Below, piece after piece: positions 9,300 to 18,297 of a stretch of 64,000 nucleotides of DNA. The position numbers and the translations under genes are program-made. Where the stretch lies: positions 23,297 to 87,296 of the forward strand of contig JAFXPO010000044.1 in NCBI GenBank assembly GCA_017527825.1, read 5' to 3'. Positions within the stretch are counted from its first letter, which is position 1. The number at the start of each line of letters is the position of its first letter. The notes beneath the pieces are model-generated. The model saw only the letters and a list, made by a program, of their open reading frames with translations. It was not told the DNA's origin and searched no databases. This DNA is from Oscillospiraceae bacterium (GTDB lineage: Bacteria; Bacillota; Clostridia; Oscillospirales; Oscillospiraceae).

Positions 9300-10214
9300 A
9301 TGGCAAAGCTCGTAGAATGCATTCCCAATTTCAGTTGCAGCAAGGAAAAAGATGAGGCGACCTACAACGCGCTCGTTGAAGCCGCCAACAGCGTTCCCGG
9401 CTGCACGTTGTTCGACGCGCAGACTGACGGCAACCACAACCGCTGCGTCTTCACCCTCGTCGGCTCCCCGGAAGCCATTGAGGAGGTCACGTTCCAACTG
9501 ACCAAGGTCGCCACTGAGCGCATTGACATGCGTAAGCACAAGGGCGAGCACAAGCGCATGGGCGCCACCGACGTCATCCCGTTCGTCCCGCAGATGGACG
9601 TCACGGTTGAGGAATGCGTCGAGATGTCCAAGCGCGTCGCCCAGCGCATCTGGGATGAGCTGAAGGTTCCCTCCTTCCTGTATGAGGACAGCGCGACCCG
9701 TCCCGAACGCCGCAACCTTGCCACCTGCCGCAAGGGCGAGTTCGAGGGTATGCCCGAAAAGCTGCTGGAGCCGGATTGGGCGCCTGACTACGGCGAGCGC
9801 AAGATTCATCCCACTGCCGGCATCACCGCCATCGGCGCACGTATGCCGCTCATCGCGTTCAACTGCAACCTCGCCACCTCCGATGTGGAGATCGCCAAGA
9901 AGATCGCCAAGGTGATCCGCGGCTCCTCCGGCGGCTTCCGCAGCTGCAAAGCGATGGGCTTCATGCTCGAAGATCGCGGCATCGCTCAGGTTTCCATGAA
10001 CATGGTCAACTTTGAGGACACCCCGCTCTATGTCGCCTACGAGATGATCAAGAGCCTCGCCGAGCGTTACGGCACCACCGTCATCGAGAGCGAGATCGTC
10101 GGTCTCACGCCCGCCAAGGCGATGATCGACTGCGCCGAGTTCTATCTCAAGGCGAAGGACTTCGACTGCAAGAATCAGGTCATGGAGTATCACCTGATCG
10201 ACATGAATCACTGA
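9300..10214 (+). CDS. ftcD: Glutamate formiminotransferase
   Basis: Transfers the formimino group of N-formiminoglutamate to tetrahydrofolate, yielding glutamate. 304 aa from the ATG at 9300 (MAKLVECIPNFSCSKEKD; AAGGAGG eight bases upstream). The typical N-terminal VECIPNFS motif is seen and the length matches the formiminotransferase half of animal FTCD; the cyclodeaminase half is the separate next gene. A longer open frame upstream covers promoter sequence and is rejected. First gene of a three-gene operon with fchA and hutD. Confidence 0.95.
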   Translation: MAKLVECIPNFSCSKEKDEATYNALVEAANSVPGCTLFDAQTDGNHNRCVFTLVGSPEAIEEVTFQLTKVATERIDMRKHKGEHKRMGATDVIPFVPQMDVTVEECVEMSKRVAQRIWDELKVPSFLYEDSATRPERRNLATCRKGEFEGMPEKLLEPDWAPDYGERKIHPTAGITAIGARMPLIAFNCNLATSDVEIAKKIAKVIRGSSGGFRSCKAMGFMLEDRGIAQVSMNMVNFEDTPLYVAYEMIKSLAERYGTTVIESEIVGLTPAKAMIDCAEFYLKAKDFDCKNQVMEYHLIDMNH

Positions 10215-10248
10215 CTTTTTTCGAAAGTCAGCAAAAGAGCTTGCACGC

Positions 10249-10275
10249 GCCGCGGCAATGTACCGTTGCCGCGGC
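10249..10275 (+). other. Intercistronic hairpin between ftcD and fchA
   Basis: Perfect 10-bp stem GCCGCGGCAA / TTGCCGCGGC with a 7-nt loop, with further CACGC/GCGTG pairing outside it. No T-run follows, so it more likely stabilises or partially attenuates the message than ends it. Confidence 0.6.
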
Positions 10276-10298
10276 TTGCGTGAGAAAGGATTTTTGCC

Positions 10299-10934
10299 AT
10301 GAAACTTGCTGATATGACCGTCACCCAATTCGTCGACACCGTCGCGTCCGACGCGCCGGCGCCCGGCGGCGGCTCCGTCGCCGCGCTGGAGGGTTCCATC
10401 GGCGCCGCGCTGACCGCCATGGTCGCGAATCTGACCCAGGGGCGCAAGAAATACGCCGAATTCGCGGCGTATGCCGCCGAGGTTGAGCAAAAGGGCAACG
10501 CCCTCAAGGCTCGCCTCCTGGACGTGATGGATCGCGACACCGAGGCGTTCAACGTGGTGAGCGACGCCTTCGGCATGCCGAAGGACACGGACGAGCAGAA
10601 AGCTGCCCGCTCCGCCGCCATTCAGAACGGTCTCAAAGGCTGCACCAAGACCCCGATGGAAATGATGGAGATTATCGACGAGAGCGTGACGCTCGCCGCC
10701 TCTCTGCTGGAGCACGGCTTCAACGACACCTCCGCCAGTGACCTCGGCGTCGCGTTCCTCAGCTTCCGCGCGGGCATCCAGGGCGCGTGGCTGAACGTGC
10801 TCATCAACATCGGCTCCATCAAGGATCAGGACTTTGCCGCGGAGTACCGTAAAAAGGGCGAAGCGCTGCTTGCTCATGCCCTTCCGCTGTGCGACAGCAG
10901 CTTTGAAAAACTCACCGGCATGATCGGCGGTTGA
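10299..10934 (+). CDS. fchA: Formimidoyl-tetrahydrofolate cyclodeaminase
   Basis: Releases ammonia from 5-formimino-THF to form 5,10-methenyl-THF, feeding one-carbon metabolism. 211 aa, all-helical, with the signature DAPAPGGGSVAALEGSIGAA at residues 18-37, the expected length for the stand-alone enzyme. It follows ftcD by 84 bp (a strong hairpin lies between) and is followed after 3 bp by hutD. Confidence 0.95.
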   Translation: MKLADMTVTQFVDTVASDAPAPGGGSVAALEGSIGAALTAMVANLTQGRKKYAEFAAYAAEVEQKGNALKARLLDVMDRDTEAFNVVSDAFGMPKDTDEQKAARSAAIQNGLKGCTKTPMEMMEIIDESVTLAASLLEHGFNDTSASDLGVAFLSFRAGIQGAWLNVLINIGSIKDQDFAAEYRKKGEALLAHALPLCDSSFEKLTGMIGG

Positions 10935-10937
10935 ACC

Positions 10938-11522
10938 ATGGAACCTACGATCACGATTCTGCGTCCCGACGACTATGTGACGACCCAGTGGTCGGGCGGC
11001 GCCACAACGCAGCTGACTATCGCGCCGGATAACGCCGTCTACGCTGACCGCGACTTCCTCTGGCGCGTCAGCAGCGCGACAGTGGAGCTGGACGAGTCCG
11101 ACTTCACGTCGCTGCCGGACTTCCACCGCTATATCTCCACCGTGTGCGGGGATATGGTGCTCTCCCACAACGGCGGTGAAGAGCTGACGCTGCACCCCGG
11201 CGACGTTCACGACTTCGACGGCGGGGATGAGACCCACTCTCGCGGTCGCTGCACGGACTTCAACCTGATGCTGCGCAAGGGCAAGGCGGACGGCGTCATG
11301 AGCGCGCTGCGCCTGAATGCCGGCGAGTTCTCCTTCGCCGCGGAGCGAAAGGCGGAAGCCATCCTGCTGTTCTGCGCCGCCGGCGGCTGCGTCGCCCGCT
11401 GTGGCATGAAGGAGTACCACTTCACCAAGGGGGAAAGCCTGCTCATCCGCGGCAGCGTCCAGATGATGCTCTACTGCAAGGAGCCGTCGATGGTGATGGC
11501 CGCACAGATGTGGACCAAATAA
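10938..11522 (+). CDS. hutD: HutD/Ves family protein
   Basis: 194-aa bicupin of the HutD (Ves) family: WSGGATTQLTI near residue 20, FLWRVSSATVE, and the paired-cupin HPGDVHDFDGG segment. In Pseudomonas HutD limits the level of urocanate-driven hut expression; the molecular activity is not settled. It starts 3 bp after fchA, so it is translated from the same message. End of the operon. Confidence 0.93.
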   Translation: MEPTITILRPDDYVTTQWSGGATTQLTIAPDNAVYADRDFLWRVSSATVELDESDFTSLPDFHRYISTVCGDMVLSHNGGEELTLHPGDVHDFDGGDETHSRGRCTDFNLMLRKGKADGVMSALRLNAGEFSFAAERKAEAILLFCAAGGCVARCGMKEYHFTKGESLLIRGSVQMMLYCKEPSMVMAAQMWTK

Positions 11523-11554
11523 AAAAATCCCTGCCATCTGGCAGGGATTTTTTT
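11521..11554. terminator. Bidirectional terminator hutD / hybrid kinase
   Basis: 15-bp stem AAAAAAATCCCTGCC / GGCAGGGATTTTTTT with an ATCT loop, between convergent hutD and the hybrid kinase gene; both stop codons touch it. Confidence 0.92.
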
Positions 11555-14054
11555 ATGCTTCGTTGCGAAGGATGCCGCCCAGCACCTCCATCAGACGCGC
11601 CACGTCAACAGGCTTTGCCACATGTCCGTCCATGCCGGCCTCCAGCGCGGCTTTTTTGTCCTCGTCGAAGGCGTTGGCGGTCATGGCGATGATGGGGATG
11701 TTCGCGTTTGGCGTTCCGGAGGTGCGGATGGCGCGGGTCGCCTCGTATCCGTTCATGGTCGGCATCTGCACATCCATGAGCACGGCGTCGAAGTAGCCCG
11801 GCTCGGCGGCGGTGACCTTCTCCACCGCCTCGGTGCCGTCGCACGCCTCCTCGACCTCAAAGTCGTTCATTTCCAGCACCGCTACCGCGATCTCGCGGTT
11901 CATCTCGATGTCGTCCACCAGCAGCAACCGCCGTCCGGCAAAGCTGATCGGCGCAAGCTCCTCCGCCTGCGGCTTTTGCTCCTCCACGGAGCCGAGCACC
12001 TTCGTCAACGCGCCGTAAAGCTCCGAAAGAAACAGCGGCTTGTTGCAAAAGCCGTTGACGCCCGCTTCGATCGCCTCATCCTTGATGGTCGGCCAGTCGT
12101 AGGCGGTCATCAGCAGGATCGGCGAGTCCTCGCCCACCGCGGCGCGAATCTGCCGCGCCACCTCAATACCGCTGAGATCGGGCAACTTCCAGTCCACGAT
12201 GAAGACGCGGAAGCCGTCGCCGCGCTCGTGCGCCTGTCGGGCGCGCAGCACCGCCTCCTTGCCGGAGAGCGTCCATTCCGGGCGCAGGCCGATCTGCGTG
12301 AGCAGGGTCGTGGCACTGTCGCAGGTGTTGAAATCGTCATCCACCACCAGCGCGTGCAGCCCGGCAAGCTCCGGGATGCGGCGGTCGGGCGCGGCGGCGG
12401 ATTGCAGGCGGAAGCTCACGCTCACGATGAACTCCGAGCCTTTGCCCTTTTCCGTCTCGACGCGAATCTCGCCGCCCATCATGTCCACGATGCTCTTGGT
12501 GATCGCCATGCCGAGACCGGTGCCCTGAATGCCGCTGACGGTGGAGGTCTTTTCACGCTCAAACGCCTCAAACACGCGTGCGGCAAACTCCGGCGACATG
12601 CCGATGCCGTTGTCCTTGACGCGGAACTCATAGCGTCCGTGTTCCGCGTCGCCGCTGTCCAGCTGGGACACGCGCACGGCGATGTGACCGCCGGCAGGGG
12701 TGTATTTCACCGCGTTGCTCAGCAGGTTGAGCAGCACCTGATTGAGCCGCAGCTTGTCGCAGTAAACGTCCTCGTTGACGACGTTCAGCGCGTCCATGGT
12801 CAACTCCTGCTGCTTCGCCTCCACCTGCCCGATGATGATGGTGTTCAAGTCGTGGAGAATCTCCGGCAGCGAGCAGGGCTTCTCCTCCAGCTCGATCTTG
12901 CCGCTCTCGATGCGGCTCATCTCCAGCACGTCGTTGATGAGCGAGAGCAGATGGTTGGACGACGAGCGGATCTTGCCGAGATACTCCGTGACCCGCTCGG
13001 TGTCCGAGGGGTCGCGGATGGCGAGGTTGGTAAAGCCAATGATGGCGTTCATCGGCGTGCGGATATCGTGGGACATGTTGGAGAGAAACTCGCTCTTGGC
13101 GGCGTTGGACTTTTCCGCGATCCGCGCCGCCTCGCGCAGCGCGTCGCTCTCGCGGGACTTGCGCTCAAGCCCGATGAGCAGGAAGCCGCCGAAGAACACC
13201 ATAGCCGCCAGCACGAGAAAGACCAGAATGACCAGCAGGCTGATGCGCTGCACGCCCTGCATGACGACTTCCTTGGGCACATAGCCCACCAGATGATAGT
13301 CACTGTCCTCAATCACCGCGGCGTAGAGCATCACCTCACCGATGCTGGTGTTGCGGAACGCCGCCGCGCTGCCGGAGGTGTAAAGCGTGGTCTCCAGCAC
13401 CTGAATCCCCCGTGCGGCGGAGGGTTCATTAAAGATCAGCTGCTCGTCGGAATCCGGCGGAAGCGAGGTCACGATTACATTGTCGTTGATGTCCTCCACC
13501 CGTGTGCGTCCGCTGCCGCTATAGCTGTTCACGCCGAAGCGCTGATACAGCACTTCGTCCGGGAAGAGACGATACACCACGAAGGCGATGTTGTCGCCCC
13601 GCATGGCAGGCACGGCGAACATCAGCCCCTCCCCCGCGCAATACGAAATCGCGTTCTCACCGTGGACGGCGCGCTCGATGCAGGGGAATTCGTCAATGCT
13701 GTAAGCTTTCCCGTAGAAGGGGCTGCCGTCGATGTACTGTACGCCAATGCGACCGTCACTGTCCGCCCGATCCACCGCCAGCAGCGCCGAGGTACGGTCC
13801 CCGGTGATGTGGGTGATCTCGCTTGCCACGGTGTAGAGCGCGGTCAGCTCCACCTGAAACTGCCGCTCCGTCAGCTCCGCCAGCGTCTCCGCCTGTTTCT
13901 CGCCCTGCACCTCCATGTAACGGTTGATCAGGACGTTCACGCGCATGTAGAGGAACAGCCCGATCATCACCAGCGCCAGCAGCAGCAGGATGAAGGTGCG
14001 CAGCAGACGGCGCACCCCCGGATCCGAAAATCGAATTCTGACAGACTCGTTCAT
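11553..14054 (-). CDS. Hybrid histidine kinase with two receiver domains
   Basis: 833-aa membrane sensor kinase. Helix 1 is at about 18-40, an extracytoplasmic sensor (Cache-like in size) at 41-270, helix 2 at about 271-294. HisKA carries the phospho-acceptor His329 (SNMSHDIRTPMNAIIGF), followed by the HATPase domain (N-box NLLSNAVKYTP, DNGIGM, GTGLGMAITKS). Two receivers follow: phospho-acceptor Asp621 (FIVDWKLPD) and Asp761 (VLMDVQMPTMNG). There is no DNA-binding output, so the signal must pass to another protein. It overlaps the binding-protein gene upstream by 4 bp (ATGA), so the extracellular binding protein is its likely partner. The kinase core is nearly identical to that of the permease-kinase two genes upstream. 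Confidence 0.95.
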   Translation of the reverse strand: MNESVRIRFSDPGVRRLLRTFILLLLALVMIGLFLYMRVNVLINRYMEVQGEKQAETLAELTERQFQVELTALYTVASEITHITGDRTSALLAVDRADSDGRIGVQYIDGSPFYGKAYSIDEFPCIERAVHGENAISYCAGEGLMFAVPAMRGDNIAFVVYRLFPDEVLYQRFGVNSYSGSGRTRVEDINDNVIVTSLPPDSDEQLIFNEPSAARGIQVLETTLYTSGSAAAFRNTSIGEVMLYAAVIEDSDYHLVGYVPKEVVMQGVQRISLLVILVFLVLAAMVFFGGFLLIGLERKSRESDALREAARIAEKSNAAKSEFLSNMSHDIRTPMNAIIGFTNLAIRDPSDTERVTEYLGKIRSSSNHLLSLINDVLEMSRIESGKIELEEKPCSLPEILHDLNTIIIGQVEAKQQELTMDALNVVNEDVYCDKLRLNQVLLNLLSNAVKYTPAGGHIAVRVSQLDSGDAEHGRYEFRVKDNGIGMSPEFAARVFEAFEREKTSTVSGIQGTGLGMAITKSIVDMMGGEIRVETEKGKGSEFIVSVSFRLQSAAAPDRRIPELAGLHALVVDDDFNTCDSATTLLTQIGLRPEWTLSGKEAVLRARQAHERGDGFRVFIVDWKLPDLSGIEVARQIRAAVGEDSPILLMTAYDWPTIKDEAIEAGVNGFCNKPLFLSELYGALTKVLGSVEEQKPQAEELAPISFAGRRLLLVDDIEMNREIAVAVLEMNDFEVEEACDGTEAVEKVTAAEPGYFDAVLMDVQMPTMNGYEATRAIRTSGTPNANIPIIAMTANAFDEDKKAALEAGMDGHVAKPVDVARLMEVLGGILRNEA

Positions 14055-15145
14055 TCCATCACCACTCCGTCTACAAGCCAGTCCATCTCATAGAGCAGAT
14101 ACTCGTCGGAGATGTTTTCCCCCGCACGCACCCGGTTGATGCCGGAGGCGTCGGTCACAGGACCGAAAAACACGTCAAAGCTGCCGTCCAGCAGACGCGA
14201 CAGCTCGGCATTTACCAGTGCTTCCGTCTCCGCGCTCACCGCTTCAGACAGCGGGGTGAGCGCCACCATACCAGTGCGCACCCCCTCCCAGTAGTGCTTG
14301 CCGATGGAGCGGTTGCGCTCCATCTCGTCGATTCGCGCGGCGAAGAACGGTTCCCAGTTGAACACACAGCTCGTCAGGCAGGTGTCCGGGAACAGCTCCC
14401 GGTTGTCCACGTTGGAGCCGATGGTGCAAACGCCCCGCTCATCCGCCACGCGCAGCGGGGAGATCGGGTTGACGTGCTGGGTGAGCACGTCGATGTCGTG
14501 GGCGTCCAGCAGCGCGGTGGTAACTGCCGCCGCCTTCTCTCCGTCGTTCCAGTCCTCGGTGCGGCGGACGTAAACCACCGCGTCAGGATTCACCTTCCGC
14601 ACACCAATGGCGAAGGCGTTGAGCTGGCGGATGGTTTCCGGCGTCAGGAACGCGAGCACATAGCCGATCTCATTCGTTTGCGTCTGCGCGCCCGCGACGA
14701 TGCCGGCGAGGTAACGAACCTGGTACATTCGCCCCAGATAGGACGACAGGTTCTCCGCCGTTACGGTGCCGGAGGCGTTGTAGAACTCGACGTCAGGATA
14801 CTCCTCCGCCAGGGAGAGCAGATAGTCGTCATAGAGATAGTTGTCACAAACGATCGCCTCGCAGCCGTCCGCGATCATGCTGCCCACCAGCCGCGGGAAG
14901 TCGTCGTTCACCGGCACGTTGTCCTGACAGCTCAGAGTGACACCCTCGAACGCCGCCGCCGCCTCCGCCAGCCCGTCGAACTGTGCCTGGGTGTAGCTGC
15001 GGTCGATGAAGCTGCCGTTCATCACCACGCCGATTTTGGAAACCTCCCGCGCCTTGATGGTCTGCGGCGGCTGATTGAGGATCATTACGCCGCCGAAAAT
15101 CAGGCAGGCGCCAATGACGAGCAGAACATACCCCGCTTTTTTCAT
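14051..15145 (-). CDS. BMP/Med-type substrate-binding protein
   Basis: 364 aa. An N-terminal hydrophobic segment (residues 5-25) is followed by a type-1 periplasmic binding fold of the BMP (PnrA/Med) family: KIGVVMNGSFIDRSYTQAQF at about 37-56, SYLGRMYQVRYLAGIVAGAQ, and a C-terminal lobe ending in DEYLLYEMDWLVDGVV. IGAC at residues 16-19 is a poor lipobox, so a membrane anchor is more likely. Family members bind nucleosides or other small ligands. With no permease or ATPase gene next to it and a 4-bp overlap with a hybrid kinase, it is inferred to be a ligand-binding sensor subunit rather than part of a transporter. Confidence 0.9.
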   Translation of the reverse strand: MKKAGYVLLVIGACLIFGGVMILNQPPQTIKAREVSKIGVVMNGSFIDRSYTQAQFDGLAEAAAAFEGVTLSCQDNVPVNDDFPRLVGSMIADGCEAIVCDNYLYDDYLLSLAEEYPDVEFYNASGTVTAENLSSYLGRMYQVRYLAGIVAGAQTQTNEIGYVLAFLTPETIRQLNAFAIGVRKVNPDAVVYVRRTEDWNDGEKAAAVTTALLDAHDIDVLTQHVNPISPLRVADERGVCTIGSNVDNRELFPDTCLTSCVFNWEPFFAARIDEMERNRSIGKHYWEGVRTGMVALTPLSEAVSAETEALVNAELSRLLDGSFDVFFGPVTDASGINRVRAGENISDEYLLYEMDWLVDGVVME

Positions 15146-15190
15146 GCCCCCGCCCTCCTCTTCTTTTAAATTCAGTCCGTTCTCTTCCCG

Positions 15191-18088
15191 CTATTTCAAA
15201 ATGTGAGACAGCGTCTTCATCAGCTTCTCCACGTCAATGGGCTTGGCGACGTGAGCGTTCATGCCCGCATCCTTTGCGCTTTTGATGTCCTCGCTGAAAG
15301 CGTTCGCGGTCATGGCGACAATGGGGATCGACGCGAGCGCGGCGTCGTCCAGTGCGCGGATCGCGCGGGCTGCCTCGTAGCCGTTCATCACCGGCATCTG
15401 AATGTCCATCAGCACGGCGTTGTAGTATCCCGGCGCGGAGGCGGCAACCTTCTCCACCGCTTCCTTGCCGTTCACGGCGGTTTCCAGCGTAAAACCCACC
15501 TCGCCGAGAATCTCCAGCGCGATCTCGCGGTTGATCTCGTTGTCCTCCACCAGCAACAGGCGCATGGAGTCGAAATCCAGCTCGGTGAGCACCTCGTCCT
15601 CGTCCTCCTGCTCCGTGCCGACGCCGCTTTGCAGCTCCAGCTGGATGACAAACTCCGTGCCCGCGCCCGGAGCGGTAATGACCTCGATGGTGCCGCCCAT
15701 CATGTCCACGATGCTCTTGGTGATCGCCATGCCGAGACCGGTGCCCTGAATGCCGCTGACCGTGGAGGTGCGTTCACGCTCGAACGCCTCAAACACACGG
15801 GCGGCAAACTCCGGCGACATGCCGATGCCGCTGTCCTTGACCCGCAGCTCATACCTACCGCGACCGTCCTGCTCATCGCCGATCTGCCAGAGCGTGACGG
15901 AGATGCTGCCGCCCTGCGGCGTGAACTTGTAGGCGTTGCTCAGGAGATTGAGCAGCACGCGGTTGAACCGGTTCTTGTCGCATAGGACGTGGCGGTTTTT
16001 CACCTGCGAGGCGTCCACATAAAACTCGATCTGCTTCTCCGCCATCTGGGGAGCAAACATGTCCCGCGCCTCGTTCAGCGTTTCGCGCAGGTCCATTTCC
16101 ACCGGCTCCAGCTCCATGCGCCCGCTCTCAATGCGGCTCATTTCCAGCACGTCGTTGATGAGCGCCAGCAGATGCCGGCTGGACGCCTTGATCTCGGCGA
16201 GATACTCCCTCACCTGTTCCAGGCTGTTGTCATCGCGTTCAGCGAGGTTGGTATAGCCGATAATGGCGTTCATCGGCGTGCGGATGTCGTGGGACATATT
16301 GGAGAGGAAGGTGGTCTTTGCCTTGCTGCTCTCCTCGGCAAGGGCGCGCCTGACCTCCTGCTCTTTCTCCCGTTTTCGCATGGAGTCGTAAATGCCGATC
16401 ATGATGATGAGTGCCAGCACGATGATCGCCATTTGGATCATGCTGTTTTTCGACAGCGTGTCGTTCACCAGCGCCATCTGCTTTTCAATATAGTCTTCCG
16501 TGTCGTCGCGCTCAATCTCGTCCATTTCGATGCCGTGCTCCGCCAGCTCCGCGACATTGTACTCACTGAGGTTGTGCAGCACCTCGCGAGTCGCGTCCTG
16601 CGTCGCCTGCTTGACCCACATGAGCGTCGTGAAGAAGATCAGGAACAGCAGCCCGATCCACACGATCGTGGACTTGCCGAAACGCCTCGCCTCATCGCGG
16701 GTGAACACAAAGCGGGAGAAGACGAAGCCGAGAATGCTCCAGCCCGCGAGAATCAGGTAGGACTCCGTCGCCATCATCTGCGCCGACGACGCCATGAAGT
16801 AGAAGAAGAACACCAGCGACATCGCCAAGCCCACCGCACCGGCTGCCTGAACGCTTCGCCTGCCGTCCTTCCACGCGTTGACAAACGCCGCGGCAGAGGT
16901 GTAGCCATAGGCGATGGTCGCGCCGATGGTGTTGACGTCCACGATCCAGCCGATCGCCGTTCTACCGACAAAGGGGACAAAGAGCGAAATGGCAATCAGA
17001 AAAACCATCGCGTTGCGGGGATTGTGGTCCTCGTTGAGCTCGCCGAACCACTTGGGCAGGATGCCGTCCCCCGCCATGGCGCAAAGCAGGCGGCTCGCGG
17101 CGATGTAGTTGCCCACCAGCCCGGTGATGATCGCCGCCGCGGTGGTGACGACCAACGCCACCAGCCCCATTCGACCCATGACGCTCTCCGTCGCGTAGAA
17201 GGTGGGCAGCGCCTCCAGACCGGTGCGAGAGCCAAGGCCGGCGATGTAGTCCGCCCAGCCGCCGCAGCCCTCCGGCTGGACAGCCGCCGCCATGAACGTC
17301 AGCAGGATGTACGCAGCCGCGCTGGTTAACAGCGCCGCCGCCATGATCCAGATAATTTTCTTAGGAGAAAACTGAAAACCGGAGGCGGAGTTAGACACCG
17401 ATTCAAACCCCACGAACGCCCACGGCGTCAGCGCCACAATCCCAGCGATCTGGCGCAGATGACCGCCGCGATCCGGCGCGAAGGCGGGCGTCATCACAGC
17501 GTCCATCGTCCCGCCGCGCCCCAGCACCGCAACGGCGCATACGGCAATACCGGCGAGCAGCACCAGCGCCAACGCGATCTGAACCCAGATTGCAAGGTGC
17601 CTGCCTCGGATGCATACATAGCCGAAAATGACAATCGCCGCCATGGAGACCAACACTTCGCCGAAATAGATGTCATACCCCAGCAGCTGATAGTGGAAGC
17701 CAAACCGGAACAATCCCCCCAGGAGATTGCGCCCGATCAGCGCCAGCGCGGTGGCGTTCGCCCAGATGATCGCGATGTACACCAGCATCAGGAACCACGC
17801 GCTGAGGAAGCCGTGGTCGTAGCCGAAGGTGCGGATCGAATATGTCAGCGTACCGCCCCCGTCCGGGAACTTGTTCATTAAGTAATGGTAGTTCACGCCG
17901 ATAATGAGCATGACCAGCGCGCCGATCGCGATGCCCAGCGCCGTGCCCAGCGGTCCAGCCGCACCCAGAAATGTCGTGCCCGGCATAACGAAAGCGCCCC
18001 AGCCCACCGCGCAGCCAAAGGACAGCGCCCACGCGCCAAGCGGCGAGAGATAGCGGGCGCTGCGGTCAGGATTCGCGTGATTCTCCAT
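15191..18088 (-). CDS. Amino-acid permease fused to a hybrid histidine kinase
   Basis: 965 aa from the ATG at 18088 (AGAGG eight bases upstream). Residues 11-470 form an APC-superfamily permease of about 12 helices: GCAVGWGAFVMPG near residue 25 is the helix-1 substrate loop and GIVALTPWAFVGFESVSN near 216 is helix 6. A further helix (473-491), an acidic helical extracellular segment (492-550) and a last helix (551-568) lead into HisKA (His600, SNMSHDIRTPMNAIIGY), a HATPase domain (to about 820) and one receiver (Asp895, VLMDIQMPVMNG). A transporter fused to a kinase suggests a transceptor: transport or binding of the substrate sets the kinase state. CbrA-type kinases use an SSS-family transporter in the same role. 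First gene of the operon. The substrate is unknown; histidine or a related amino acid is suggested by the neighbourhood. Confidence 0.95.
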   Translation of the reverse strand: MENHANPDRSARYLSPLGAWALSFGCAVGWGAFVMPGTTFLGAAGPLGTALGIAIGALVMLIIGVNYHYLMNKFPDGGGTLTYSIRTFGYDHGFLSAWFLMLVYIAIIWANATALALIGRNLLGGLFRFGFHYQLLGYDIYFGEVLVSMAAIVIFGYVCIRGRHLAIWVQIALALVLLAGIAVCAVAVLGRGGTMDAVMTPAFAPDRGGHLRQIAGIVALTPWAFVGFESVSNSASGFQFSPKKIIWIMAAALLTSAAAYILLTFMAAAVQPEGCGGWADYIAGLGSRTGLEALPTFYATESVMGRMGLVALVVTTAAAIITGLVGNYIAASRLLCAMAGDGILPKWFGELNEDHNPRNAMVFLIAISLFVPFVGRTAIGWIVDVNTIGATIAYGYTSAAAFVNAWKDGRRSVQAAGAVGLAMSLVFFFYFMASSAQMMATESYLILAGWSILGFVFSRFVFTRDEARRFGKSTIVWIGLLFLIFFTTLMWVKQATQDATREVLHNLSEYNVAELAEHGIEMDEIERDDTEDYIEKQMALVNDTLSKNSMIQMAIIVLALIIMIGIYDSMRKREKEQEVRRALAEESSKAKTTFLSNMSHDIRTPMNAIIGYTNLAERDDNSLEQVREYLAEIKASSRHLLALINDVLEMSRIESGRMELEPVEMDLRETLNEARDMFAPQMAEKQIEFYVDASQVKNRHVLCDKNRFNRVLLNLLSNAYKFTPQGGSISVTLWQIGDEQDGRGRYELRVKDSGIGMSPEFAARVFEAFERERTSTVSGIQGTGLGMAITKSIVDMMGGTIEVITAPGAGTEFVIQLELQSGVGTEQEDEDEVLTELDFDSMRLLLVEDNEINREIALEILGEVGFTLETAVNGKEAVEKVAASAPGYYNAVLMDIQMPVMNGYEAARAIRALDDAALASIPIVAMTANAFSEDIKSAKDAGMNAHVAKPIDVEKLMKTLSHILK

Positions 18089-18161
18089 GGGGGATACCTC
18101 TTTCCAATTGCCAATGCATTGCCGTCCAGAACGGCAGAACTTCCCTTTTACATTATCCGTT

Positions 18162-18190
18162 ATCATATCACGGCGGTTTCTGGATTACAA
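18162..18190 (-). promoter_or_regulatory. Promoter of the permease-kinase operon
   Basis: Minus-strand TTGTAA (18190-18185), 17-bp spacer, TATGAT (18167-18162). Confidence 0.6.
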
Positions 18191-18226
18191 GCCCCTCCGT
18201 GTCGAAAAAAGCAAATGCGTTTCCGC

Positions 18227-18255
18227 TTGTCAATCCGGCGAAAACAGGTTACAAT
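18227..18255 (+). promoter_or_regulatory. Promoter of the radical SAM gene
   Basis: TTGTCA (18227-18232), 17-bp spacer, TACAAT (18250-18255); the gene begins 43 bp downstream. Confidence 0.65.
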
Positions 18256-18297
18256 GGCGCTCTGAAAGAAAACGTCAGAAAGGTGTAAACAGCCGTC

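Noticed and set aside
9120..11537. Minus-strand frame of about 800 codons
   Set aside because: It is antisense to ftcD, fchA and hutD, which have clear family motifs, spacing and ribosome binding sites.
11622..14093. Plus-strand frame of about 820 codons
   Set aside because: Antisense shadow of the hybrid histidine kinase.
14051..15145. Binding protein of a nucleoside ABC importer
   Set aside because: No ATPase or permease gene adjoins it; it is translationally coupled to a hybrid kinase instead.
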